From assembly GCA_036345935.2 (NCBI GenBank), contig JADWOT020001834.1:62001-126000 (forward strand): a stretch of DNA of 64,000 bases, written 5' to 3'. The translations under genes and the position numbers were made by a program. The DNA comes from Taenia hydatigena. Lineage: Eukaryota > Platyhelminthes > Cestoda > Cyclophyllidea > Taeniidae. Shown one piece after another: positions 12,845 through 22,900 of the stretch. The notes under the pieces are model-generated. The model made no database searches. It had not been told where the DNA came from and saw nothing but the letters and a program-made list of their open reading frames with translations. Each line of letters starts with the position of its first letter. Position 1 is the stretch's first letter.

Positions 12845-12949
12845 TTGTGATATACCTTTACACTGCCATTTGCGATCAACATTTTTCGCCAAATCTACGC
12901 TAAAGAGGAGGACGGAGAGAGAGAATACAAGTGCATTGACATTTTGACT
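12845..12949 (+). pseudogene. RyR-like exon 4, S5 (frameshifted)
   Basis: After the acceptor gaatccag the phase-1 junction gives VVIYLYTA. The homology then shifts by one base near 12866 into FAINIFRQIYAKEEDGERE and YKCIDILT (family: VYLYTVVAFNFFRKFY ... KCDDMMT). The donor gtgagt follows at 12950. Confidence 0.88.
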
Positions 12950-13041
12950 GTGAGTAATTTCATTATCACACCCCCATCGTTTCTTGCTTTCTTTTCTGTA
13001 TAACAAACGCTGTATGTCATCTCCCTTTTCCTACTCTCCAG

Positions 13042-13199
13042 TGCTTCGTCTTCTACCTCCACACGGGTCTACGAGCAGATGGCGGAAATGGCGATGTGAA
13101 TGAACCGCCCAACGGTGATGCACATGGAGCGCGGCGGATCCTCCTTGGCATGCCATTCTTCTTCGTTGTCATTATCATCCTCCACTGCCATCATTCAAG
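13042..13199 (+). pseudogene. RyR-like exon 5, pore loop and S6 (altered filter)
   Basis: The acceptor is ctctccag. CFVFYLHTGLRADGGNGD covers the pore helix and filter; the family sequence there is VRAGGGIGD. At 13078-13095 the codons read D-G-G-N-G-D, so a filter Gly is replaced by Asp and the central Ile by Asn. The S6 helix PFFFVVIII follows. A one-base shift near 13184 is needed to reach the conserved AIIQ and the phase-1 G before gtttgt at 13200. Confidence 0.88.
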
Positions 13200-14197
13200 G
13201 TTTGTGCCTCCACGCTCTTCTCTTAATTAGCTTAATAGGCAAAAAAGGACAGACCTCTTAAGTTTTGACCATTTCCGTTGATAAGTAGATTCAATCTACC
13301 CTGTCTCTTTGGCTCATTGTTTTCTATCCAGGGTTGATGTGATTGTCCTCCACAAATTTGTGTCACCTGAAATCCACTTTGATAATTGTGGTCGAATCAA
13401 TTTAATGTCTTGTTGTCTTGCCCATTTATCAAATAATTGCTAATCTTATGTAAAAACAGAGGTTTGACCTCAATCGCACTGTTCAATTGAGTGAAAAATT
13501 GCCAACTAAAGTCTCCATTTAATGGGGCAATTACAACCGCGCCATTTGGGAATTATGTTGAAAGGCTTTTTCTTCTGCCCTGGTGCTACAAGAATGGTGG
13601 AGCTTTTATCAAAACAAAGTGTGCACGAATCGGACCTCTTGCTTAATAAGAAGTGACCCTTTTCGGGTAAGGACACGATGCCTTGCTATCGCAAATCTCC
13701 ATTCGTTAAAGCAATTGGTACTGTGAGTATGTCTAACAGCTCTCCTGGTGCCTTTCAGTTGCAGTCATTGCTCCTCAGAACCTCCTTAATGCATCAGTTT
13801 TGTTGATTGATTTCAGACAGACACACCAAAAGGGATGCGGTGTCTGAGTCGCCGCTCCCTCTTAAGGGATGGTTCTGCTGGCCGCCGCAATGTACTTGCC
13901 TGCATTCGCCCGCTGACATTCGAGTCCCTCCTTCTGTTAGACATTGGATTAGGATCCAGCAGACATAGCCTAGATTTTTGATTTTTTTATTAATAAGACG
14001 TGAGTAAGTTTAGATGGATCCTTAGTGGATGCATGGGAGGAATGGTAGTCATCACCGGCAATCGACGAGGTCGATGACCGGACCCACGCAAATTAGTTTG
14101 TGGAAATAGGCAATAGTGCTAGGTGGTGTCCGAAGTTTCAGATTATAAGCAGATTCTGAGTTTGAATGTGCAAATTTTTCTCCCTTGCTTTTTGCAG

Positions 14198-14418
14198 GTC
14201 TTAGCATTGACGACTTTGACGACCTGCGAAACCAGTCAGAGCATGTGGAGGTGGACTTGGGATCCAAGTGCTTTATCTGCGGCACCGGGAAGGAGTACGT
14301 TGATGCCACTCTACATGGTCTTGATGAGCACGTTAAACGCAAGCATGATTTCGTTAAACACTTGCAAGTTTATTTCATTCCACTGGCAGACAAATCAAGG
14401 CTTAGCCGTTTCGACTGA
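14198..14418 (+). pseudogene. RyR-like exon 6, C-terminal domain (truncated)
   Basis: The acceptor tttttgcag at 14189-14197 continues the glycine split from exon 5: GLSIDDFDDLRNQSEH, then SKCFICGTGKEYVDATLHG and LDEHVKRKH. The zinc-binding pattern of the family (C-x2-C with two His five residues apart) is intact. After KHLQVYFIPLADKSRLSRFD a TGA ends the frame. The family's last residues, including its conserved extreme C-terminus, are absent and not found downstream. Confidence 0.88.
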
Positions 14419-14820
14419 ATGTGCGGTCCCTAACATGCGAGGGTCGAACCGTCTTTTTAGTCTAATCAGTCTAAGCTTCATGTTATCTTAACTAATAATC
14501 AGTTAACATACTTTTTGAGTGGGGGGACCCTCAGTCCTCTTCCTAGTTTGATTGGCACCAAAATTATGGAAAGAGGGGGAAGGGGAATCGGGGTAGAGCT
14601 TGACAGCGATTGTTGTGTTCTCTGAAGTAATATTGGTCTCTTATTATTATCACTTGGAATGACATGGTGATGGCAAACAGGCAGGATCGAATAGCACCGG
14701 TGCGTTTTCTGCATCGAAAGGACCTATGGGGAAAAGCAAGACTTGATGAGCGCAAGTTAAGGAACGAGAGTTTGTATGTAGCCACAACTGATGCTAATCC
14801 TCACTGACTTACGATAGGGC

Positions 14821-15036
14821 TCAAGCAAGCACCACAGCCATGTAGACTAATGCGAGCCAAGAGATTACGGACGTTGAGGCAGACCCACTGGTTGTGGCGA
14901 CACTTTCTTCCGCTCCTATGTAAGTCGACACATCATTTTTCGGTGCGGAGGTGTGCGTTGTTTGCTCAACTTCTGCCTCAACACTGGGCAGTGTTTCGAC
15001 TTCGTCGAAGTAATGCCTAACACTTCTGCCATCCAA
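14821..15036 (-). CDS. Terminal exon of oncosphere-antigen-like (EG95/TSOL18-type) protein, partial
   Basis: The minus-strand frame reads YFDEVETLPSVEAEVEQTT..., then EESVATTSGSASTSV and the hydrophobic tail ISWLALVYMAVVLA directly before TGA. A Ser/Thr-rich stalk followed by a hydrophobic extreme C-terminus is what a GPI-anchor signal or membrane tail looks like. The SGSA-x-TS then hydrophobic then VVL pattern resembles the C-terminus of the cestode EG95-type antigens as I remember it (family knowledge). DEVETLP would be the last strand of a fibronectin III domain. Upstream in frame is TAA at 15043-15045. Candidate acceptors are tttttcag at about 15058-15065 (entering another frame) or ggatggcag just before SVRHYF. 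No preceding exon was found for certain, so this may be a decayed copy. The spacer's RyR-like copy lies just downstream on the other strand. Confidence 0.45.
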   Translation of the reverse strand: MDGRSVRHYFDEVETLPSVEAEVEQTTHTSAPKNDVSTYIGAEESVATTSGSASTSVISWLALVYMAVVLA

Positions 15037-15065
15037 GTGAAGTTATTTGGAAGCCTGAAAAACGG

Positions 15066-17280
15066 GATTACTTCCGCATCTATAAAACAATAAACGCTGT
15101 CGTTGGCAGAGTTGTTTTGGGCATTTTAGTGCAATGAGGAACGAAACTGTAAAATAATTTCGGATACCAAACTGACAGTAATAGTAGTAGTGAGCAGGTC
15201 GAATCCACTCATTCGCCTTATACATGAGGCAAGTAACCTGAACATCCCAGTGGGGACACGCGCCAGTGAGTGTTAGCTTTCGGCATGAGTGTGTGTTGTA
15301 ATGAGAGGCTCAAGTAGAGATGGGTGTCTCATGCGACTCAGCCCAATGATTGTTATTTGCAGTTCACCTACCCACACACTTTTGCACAATACGCTGAAGA
15401 ATGGAATGGAATGCAATGTAGGTAGACCTGTGACTTTATTCCCTCCCCACGTGAAGAGATATGCCATCCTCCGATATGGTGTCGCGCATCATGTTCTCAC
15501 TTGCTAGCTTGGCAGTGGTTAGTGCCTGGCATGAATATATGGTGGATTACAATACTGCTACCATCTGTCAGTGCATCCACAAACACCTTGTGTGATGTGG
15601 ACACACGGAAGTCTGTAAATAAGATGGAACGTGGGATACTCCAAATCTGCTGAGTACAGACTAATGGAATGATACTTCTCATGTGAATACGTGGAGCCTG
15701 ATTAGAGTCAAGTAGTAAAAGGCATCTTACCGCCCACTGCTCTGTAGGCAATTGCTAGAATAGTGATGGAGAACAGGAGGAGACTGCATTGAGTGGACAT
15801 CCTCAGTGCGAGAAGGTGTAGCTGCCACAACTCAGGGCGTATTTATAAGTAGGCGCCACAAGCATATCAGCCTTTGAGCCATGTGACCTTGGCACACGAG
15901 GTGGCTTCTGCACCCACACATTGGACAATATGAGGTGATGCTTCGTGTGGGGGGATGAGCATCCATCTCCAAAGCATGCTATCGTCAATCTGCACAGGCA
16001 CGAAAGTTACGCCAACGTAGGGGGTCAATTCATACTGTAAAACTCCAGCCAATCCATCGTGACCCCAATACGTAGACTGCTGGGATGCGACAGGTTTGGA
16101 GTGTTGTCGATGGAGAATATTCCTTTTGTGTAAGTTGCATTCGCTAGAGCAATTTTGCAGCCTAGGGGGAGACACCTAAACGATTTTACAAGATTACTTA
16201 CTTTCGTAGACGGATTCGCCTACCTTCCTTGGTAAAATTTACTCGAAGCAAATCTGCGGTTGCGAGGAGCTATTTGAATGAACTTTACTGAGTGGCCATA
16301 ACAGCAAAACAACTGCGTTTACTTGGGTGCTTGATTTGACAATGGTATAATGGAAACAGAAGATAAAGCATTTGGTTAGAGCAGTCCCTTCATCAACAAC
16401 TCATAATCATAACCCACCTTCCACGAACAAGTTGCATAAATGGAGGCCATCAACAATTAAAGCGTGTCGACACGACTAGCAAATTTCAGCATTTATCTCT
16501 CTCAAAAGAACTGCACTGAATGCTGCTCCCGAGCATGGGGATAAAATAGTGACTGCACCTAAATGCGAACCGAGGGACATGATGATGGATGGTGAATGCG
16601 TACGATCTTCGTAAGTCTATACCAAATATACACTGTGCTTGAATATTTGATTGCCATTGCATTAATCAAGAGGTATTTGTGTGTTCGACACCATTTCACT
16701 TTTAATGCACCAGCTTCGATAGCGTTTCTGCGTTCCTCATCGTCGTGATGTGGGAAGTTGTATTGACTAGCATGGGTGGATTCAAGGCTCGATGACATCG
16801 ACGATCTGTTCGGCATTTCAGTAGACCTTATCCGAGGTGGCATAAATCGCGATAGAGCTTGTACTTGTGTTCAAGCTTACCCTTTCAATGACAACGAGGT
16901 TCAATGCCTCGAAACCGTTCCAAATTTATTTCTTTGGCTAAATTAGACGTGTGCTTGTTTAATGAAGGTACATGGAGAACTAAGATCGATGTATTACATC
17001 ATATTGATTATTTACTCTTTACAGTTGGTTAACACTTACAAGTCGAACATTCTGCCTAAAGTAGAGCTGAACCGATAAAATTATCTGAGTAGCATTTGCT
17101 TAGTTGCCTAAAACACGAAATACAACACTGCTTCATTAAATCAGTAAACTACAGCTTGTTTGGCATCCAACTAGCCGCAAAGGAAGGAATTGGGGGTGCC
17201 CTCTACAAGTGGTTGCATGTTCCAAGAAAAAGTGATGATTTTAGTTAATCAGTCAAGCATCATGTTGAGCATTAAAGGTG
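15066..17280. other. Long stretch without a supported gene
   Basis: Minus-strand open frames at 15867-16175 and 16559-16843 reach about 95-100 codons, and the first has a fibronectin-III-like look (YELTPYVGVTFVPVQ; PPHEASPHIVQ; CAKVTW). I cannot define splice sites or a continuous domain, so I call nothing. If the 14821-15036 exon belongs to a live gene, its upstream exons should lie here. Confidence 0.4.
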
Positions 17281-17289
17281 GAGTGGAAT

Positions 17290-18410
17290 GACAAAGCTAG
17301 CAAGCGGGCTTGACAAAGAATTTAAAGCGATTTCGTCTGCTTTGCCGGATTGGTTGGCGGATGGAATTACCACAAAACCGCCTTACTTGAGTGACGGAGA
17401 TGGAGGAGCGTGTGCGTGGGCGCTTGGCAGCAGGGTGGCCAATGAGAGGTGGCGGAGGCAGAACATTTGGTTGATTTGACCCTATGTTAGTCACTAACAC
17501 ACTCAGCACGCGCCCCTATGTGATGCCTGCCCATCAGGAGGATTGTGCAGGGGTGTTAAGGCCCAGAGTTATCTACAATGCTGCCACGACGATGGCGTCT
17601 TATTGAAGGTTGAATGAAGCGACTCCTTATGGGAACGTTGGCACCATAGATTTCTATGCTACCAAACATGATCAGAAATGGGGATCTGAGATTCACCGCG
17701 CAGCATCCATAATTCAGGACTAGATGATGGTGCTTGAGTGTAACCTGACTTTCTCACACACTTACTTGTTCGTCCCTATTTCTCCACGCCAATCTCTACC
17801 GAACAGCTGTATTTTACTTTCCCAATTACCTATCCTCGAGGTAGACCTGATCACCGACTTTCTTTAATGCTGTACGTTCCATAACAGGTTGGATTCTACA
17901 CCATGCCCCTCTATCAACAATTTGCTGTGCTTCCAATAGATGATTAGGCTAAGCAAACCAAGTAAAGAGTTGTGCAAAATTCAAATTGACAAGTGACACC
18001 CTTGCAAAACATCCCATTCGCTCGACGGTAAAGTCACGTTCCGAGAAAAATAGCCGAAGATGAATACAAATTTTATTTCTTACCATTAACTTCCAACTAA
18101 GAGTAAGACAGATGGAAGCCTCTGCTGCTAAACTACTTTTAAGCTAACGGCTTAGTTATCTTGCCAGCTACCTCTGTTGTCGAAGCGTTTGAATTTGAGG
18201 GGATTGCTGGAAACCGTGTCCACACAGAACTGCTCTACGTTGGACGAACCCTCATGCGCCTCATGACTAAACGAGGCATTGAATGTGATTCGCAGCGTCA
18301 TGTTCAGCATTTCACCGTGGTGGAGGGGCACAAGTTGTATCGATCCATCCGATGGTGAAGCAAGGCCTAGCATAGAAAGTAGGATCCCATGTGCACAATT
18401 CAGCTGGATC
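17290..18410 (+). repeat. Inner diverged palindrome, left half
   Basis: Its reverse complement is recognisable at 18860-19955. Pairs: aaagcgatttcgtctgctttgccggattg (17324) with cgaaatcgcctttaa (19939-19953 region); gtcactaacacactcagcac (about 17490) with the same words at about 19770; tattttactttcc (17810) with aaagtaaaata (19471-19481); cgatcc (18341) with the segment at 18960. Order and spacing are kept. Identity by eye is about 65-75 percent, far lower than in the outer arms, so this palindrome is older. Confidence 0.85.
18172..18366 (-). pseudogene. Fibronectin-III-like exon remnant, minus copy
   Basis: On the minus strand, ttctatgctag (acceptor) is followed by LASPSDGSIQLVPLHHGE, then MLNMTLRITFNASFSHEA, and the donor-like gtagct follows at 18171. 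SIQL...H...LNMTLRITFNAS has the strand pattern and hydrophobic spacing of the fibronectin III domain of cestode oncosphere antigens (family: G-I-R-L-S-W ... I-S-L-K-A-V). The Trp of that motif is missing. The frame stays open through FDNRGS. No signal-peptide exon or matching tail exon could be joined with confidence; the tail-like exon at 14821-15036 is on the same strand and downstream. This could be an exon of a live gene or a remnant. Confidence 0.35.
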
Positions 18411-18859
18411 GTCTAGATGATTATGTCGGTTGTGCATTAGTTAGAATTAATTAACTGAATGTAATACCGATACGTTTGGCGTGGCAAATCTATTCGAATT
18501 CTCCATACCCTCTTATCAAACTAGAATGACTTGAGTTTTGTGCAACGATTTTGGGGACATTCGACTTCGTTGGACTTAAAGGTGATAAACTTAAAATACA
18601 AATACAAGACACAGGAATTGCACCTAGTCGGAACAAATCAATGATTTTAAGCCAATTTTCGACCACCGTGATTTGTTTTACTGCCTGTAGTAAATGGGAT
18701 AATAATGCTCTCAAATCTCATATAGCGCACGCTAGCATGCGAGTTGCAAGGCTCATAAAACGGTAACTCACAAATGACCACCATGACATCACCTTTTACG
18801 CTACAACAGAAGATGTGGTGTCAACTGAGCTAAAAATCTTAGCACATTTGATGTGTCAG

Positions 18860-19955
18860 CACATCAGTCCAGCTTTACTGTGCATAAACCAGAGACGCAT
18901 GAATTCTGCACCAGGGTGTGCACTCCTCACAGTAGGTCTTGAATTGCTGCCGGGTGGGTCGATCCAACTCATGCTTCCACATCGATACGAAACGCTGAAC
19001 CTGACGTTGAGAACCGCAGTCTATACTCCGTCCAATTAGAATGCGCATGACGTGATCATGCACGTTTTGAAATAAAAACAAATTAATTTATCATGGAAGG
19101 AAGATATTGAAATACATAAACCATTCACTCCACCAGCATCCTTATTGAATTCCGCTTTGCTGACAAGGAAGGTAGATAGAGTAAGAGGTGCCTTTGAATA
19201 CAAAAGATTGTGAGTTGTCTAATGGCAAGGGTCTCCTGATGTCCTACAAGTGCCTTCGAATTGAGGACCGCAGCTCTGTCTGTTTTCTTCAGGGCGTGAC
19301 TTTACTATCCAGTCAAAGGGGTGTTTTTAAAAGTCTATCAATCTGAATTTCGCACAACCCGTTTTGTGAGCTGCAGAGCCATAGAATGGTAAAATCGACG
19401 CTTCTATGAAACATGTAACGTAGCGAAAAGTGTGAGATTTGGACTTCGCTAAGGGTATGGGACAGTGAGAAAAGTAAAATAAACAGAAGTTGGTAAGGAG
19501 TGGCGCAAAGGAATGGAGGCAGGCAAATGGGCATGTGGAACATTTTCAGTAAACCTAAGCAAAATCATCAAACCTTAAAATCTCAAATGCGATAATTTGA
19601 GTGCGCTAGATGGTCTGGGACAATCCTAGAATGCCTTTCATCCTAGGATGATTTGCTTTATTTCACTTGCAAGAAGTTTCCAACAGCGCAGCAGAATTCT
19701 AGTAAGCTCTGGAGCTGGGCTTCTAGCACAATCCCTCCAGATTGGTGGGCGTCACGTAGTGATGTGTGCTGAGTGTGTTAGTGATCAATGCAGGGTCAAG
19801 GCCAGCCAAATGTGCGAGACTATGAAGCGCTCTCTGTCTCCGCCACCTCTTATTGGCTACTCTGTTGCCATGCCGTCACCTACGCACGCACGCACGTTTC
19901 GTAGTGCCACTAACTGTCAACGAATCCGGCAAAAGAGGCGAAATCGCCTTTAATC
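18860..19955 (-). repeat. Inner diverged palindrome, right half
   Basis: Inverted partner of 17290-18410. Position sums of matched words are 37274 to 37306, giving a symmetry centre near 18645. The unmatched core between the halves (about 18411-18859) would be the loop. Outward of 19955 the similarity to the left side fades and I could not follow it further. Confidence 0.85.
18936..19039 (+). pseudogene. Fibronectin-III-like exon remnant, plus copy (truncated)
   Basis: This is the mirror copy of 18172-18366 inside the inner palindrome. The acceptor-like ctcacagtag is followed by LELLPGGSIQLMLPHRYET and LNLTLRTAVYTPSN, then TAG at 19037-19039. The protein similarity to the minus copy (GGSIQL..P.....LNLTLR) extends from an identically placed AG boundary, suggesting that an exon was duplicated head to head. 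The early stop makes this copy look dead. Confidence 0.35.
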
Positions 19956-22900
19956 CTTTGTTTCCTTCATTTCCAACCATTCTGCAAACGCCAATTTGTT
20001 CGATTGCTTGCGTGCCTCGCAAATGTACCTGCTGTGTGGGTGCAGTTATGGGTTCGGCAGAATGTATAAAGATGGGAATGAGTGTGAGTTTGGCGAACGT
20101 GACATAGGCACGCAATTTATTCATGCTATCTCCTATCAAAATGCTGCCATTTGGTGTAACATTTGATTTGAAGCTTCTAAATGAAGATGAAATGAGGGAA
20201 ATAAAGCTGCAGGAGAGCGTGACACATCGCCATCTTGAGCTCTTCAACAGTATTTCTCTATATCTTCTACATACTGTTTGACCCTAGGCTCTAAGTGAGC
20301 ATTAGCAGGCTTAAAGCACGGCTACCGAAGTGGCAGTTAGGGTGAAAGGCGTGAATGAGCGCAAAAGCTATCAGAAATATAGAATCATCTAGAATCTTGC
20401 ACACAGAGAAATGTGCCTGGCGACCTACACAAGGGCGTTATTATTAGTAGTATAAAATGGGCTCACCTTTCGAGGCTCCCGATGGCGCCGTTCAGGTCAG
20501 CGTTTCATTCTCACTAGAAGCAACTGAAGGAAATTCGCCTGATTTTGATTGCCCATCTACTCGCTCGCCTTAAGGTGGGCAGGCAACTTGCTGAGTGACT
20601 GACGCTATTACGGAGTTGAAGAGGCGAATTAACGCCAGCCGTGCTTCTGTCAGTTCCTTCGATTCTAGTGGTAATATCACTAATTGATGAGAATTACCCT
20701 CACCAAGTGTGTGACCGGACCTGCCACTGAATGCTTAGACTTGAGCATAGAATGGCTAGTAGTGCACGCAACGCCCGACTAACGCCCCAAGCTGCCAATC
20801 AGAGGAGCGTAGCTGATCAAGGAGTGGTTCTTAAAATTATTCCACAAGCAGCCACAGGAGATGGGAACTTCTCTACTGTTAAACGGGTGGGTATTTTCTG
20901 GGGTCGAGGACTAACCTAGCAGTTTGTAGTTTAGCCAACACATCGGCATGTTTTTAGCTCATGAATGGTCTGTTTCTATTATGCAAGATCTCAACTTACA
21001 GAGATATCCATCCATTCGCATTGATTGATTGATAGATAGACTACTGGCTGGTTGAGTTAGTCAAGGATGATGTCGCCAAGAGTAAACATCTGCTAACAGA
21101 TGTGGATAGGAGCCGCACCACCGTTACAGGCACTAATACTGCCATTATTACAATCGTTTTCATATAGTGCTGAGGTGTAGAGTGAAGTGAGTGTCGGAGT
21201 GTTTGGAAGGCTAGCTGCGTACACACAGTGTAAAATTTAAATAAGCTACTTTGAACTGGCACACCCTGTCAAGGCTAAGCTCAAGTACCATCACGGAATG
21301 TCATTGATGGCGTATTATTGAGGGATGAAAACTCGGTGGCATGAGGTAAGTGGTTGGCAAACGTAAAACCCTTTTAGTGCAACCCCAGCACCTCCCCAAT
21401 TTGTGGATAGCACGCGAAATCCCAACAAGTCGAGCAAAAGCCCATCCAATAAACTTCGATAGTAAAGTGTGCGTTAGCTAGAGCGGAGCATACTCACTCG
21501 CCTCATATGAGATTTCAATGCGCCAAACTCATTCTTTGTAATGGATTTGCACTGATGCCTGCTAAAATGCACCGTCACTTAATCCGCACTAACACTTTAT
21601 TCGTGCCATGTTTTCAGCCTGGTTGCTAAGTTGGTGAAATGTAAGTTAATGACACATAGGATGCCCAACTGCTGCATAATTTTAAATCAGGGAGGGGCGC
21701 AGGAATCGTTGGGTTGAAGTAGTTTGTCGTCGCCCTGATGAGAAAATATGCACTGCTTGAGCATGCATGGGTGCTCACCAATTCCACCTACTCCTACACT
21801 ACCCGTGATGCATCCTTTCCCAAATTATTTGTTCATTGTAAGAGCAAAGGAAAGACTTCAAATTTGCGTTTATCAGCGACTTTGGAAATGTGCTTAATAA
21901 CTAGAGATGAAAGGAGAAGCCACTGGGAAGTGATGGCGCTAGTTACCCAGCGTCAACGTGTTTCAATACGGAATGCAAAGTTGCTATGCAACTCGAGGTG
22001 CATGCTAAATGCATATTTCTGAATGAAAACTAGCAAAGATTGAAGCGGTTGCATGCAAGGAAAACAGTGAGAGAAATGATGCGTTCGAATGGATAAGAAT
22101 AGTAAAGGAGAGTGTGCCATTCGTTGATGGGCGTTCGAAATTTGCTTCTGGTTTGCTTCGCTCATCTTGCGGTCCTCTCTAGCTATCAGAACATCTAGAT
22201 AGACGAACTCCTCAGTTTGAAAGCTCGATTGAATGCTGGACTGGCACGTCTAATGTATCCCAGAACTTCTCAAACAGGAAGTCTCGTCATCATAGTCCCA
22301 TCTAATTACCACAACTTTTAATATCCCATGAACTTCCGGATCATGATAGTAGTCTTCTAGACCATCTGTAGGGTAGAAGACGCTCTGCTTCTCCAAACTA
22401 CTAGGACTTAATATGAATTTAAACAAGGCTTGAGTCACTAAATTTACAAGCCCATGACGTGGATGTTGAAAGCCTCGTCTTCACATTACAACAAGTTAAG
22501 GTGCTATGCCAGAACATGCATCGCTGCAGCGAAGAAGAGTTTGAGGGCAACAGTTATAGTCCTAAGACCATGGCTCCAAATGACCAAGTAGTTCAGCGCT
22601 CTGTTTAGTAAACTTTAGAGCCCATAACGAAAAGCGATAAATACATACATGTGTTGGCACAGATAGATTGCCTACATGCATTTTGGTGAGTTTTAATGGT
22701 TGAGTCCAATTTTTTGCTCTTAATCTCACTAAAGAGTTACCAATCGGATTGGTGTTTTCCTAAAATCAAACGAAATTTCTGGAGATTTCTTTAAACTAAT
22801 TTATTTTTAAGGTGAATCTGGACAATGCACCATGCACAACAACTCAACTGATCAAATGGTTTAAAAAGATTTCGGTCAGAAAAAGGTGGAAGCGTATGCT

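Larger units (their letters stand above)
10982..14418 (+). pseudogene. RyR: Ryanodine receptor 3'-end copy (unprocessed pseudogene)
   Basis: Six collinear blocks translate to the C-terminal pore region of ryanodine receptors, the intracellular Ca2+-release channels of the sarco/endoplasmic reticulum. In order they hold the segment before VPLVIFK, the S2-S3 region (QWDKQVL; LQYLLWKWGVIFTDD), the S3-S4 region (LRNANYFF; SFKTL), S5 (VVIYLYT; INIFRQIY), the pore loop (GLRADGGNGD), S6 (PFFFVVIII; AIIQGL), and the CFIC...H...H C-terminal domain. Introns 11093-11162, 11542-11614, 11787-12844, 12950-13041 and 13200-14197 all start GT and end AG, so this is a DNA-level, not retrotransposed, copy. It is broken by TGA at 10997, TAA at 11678 and frameshifts near 11340, 11402-11475, 12866 and 13184. 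The filter, GGGIGD in the family, reads DGGNGD. Only the last part of the roughly 5000-residue family is present. An IP3 receptor is less likely because the VPLVIFK, CFICGxG and DxTPHG-like motifs fit RyR better. Confidence 0.88.
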
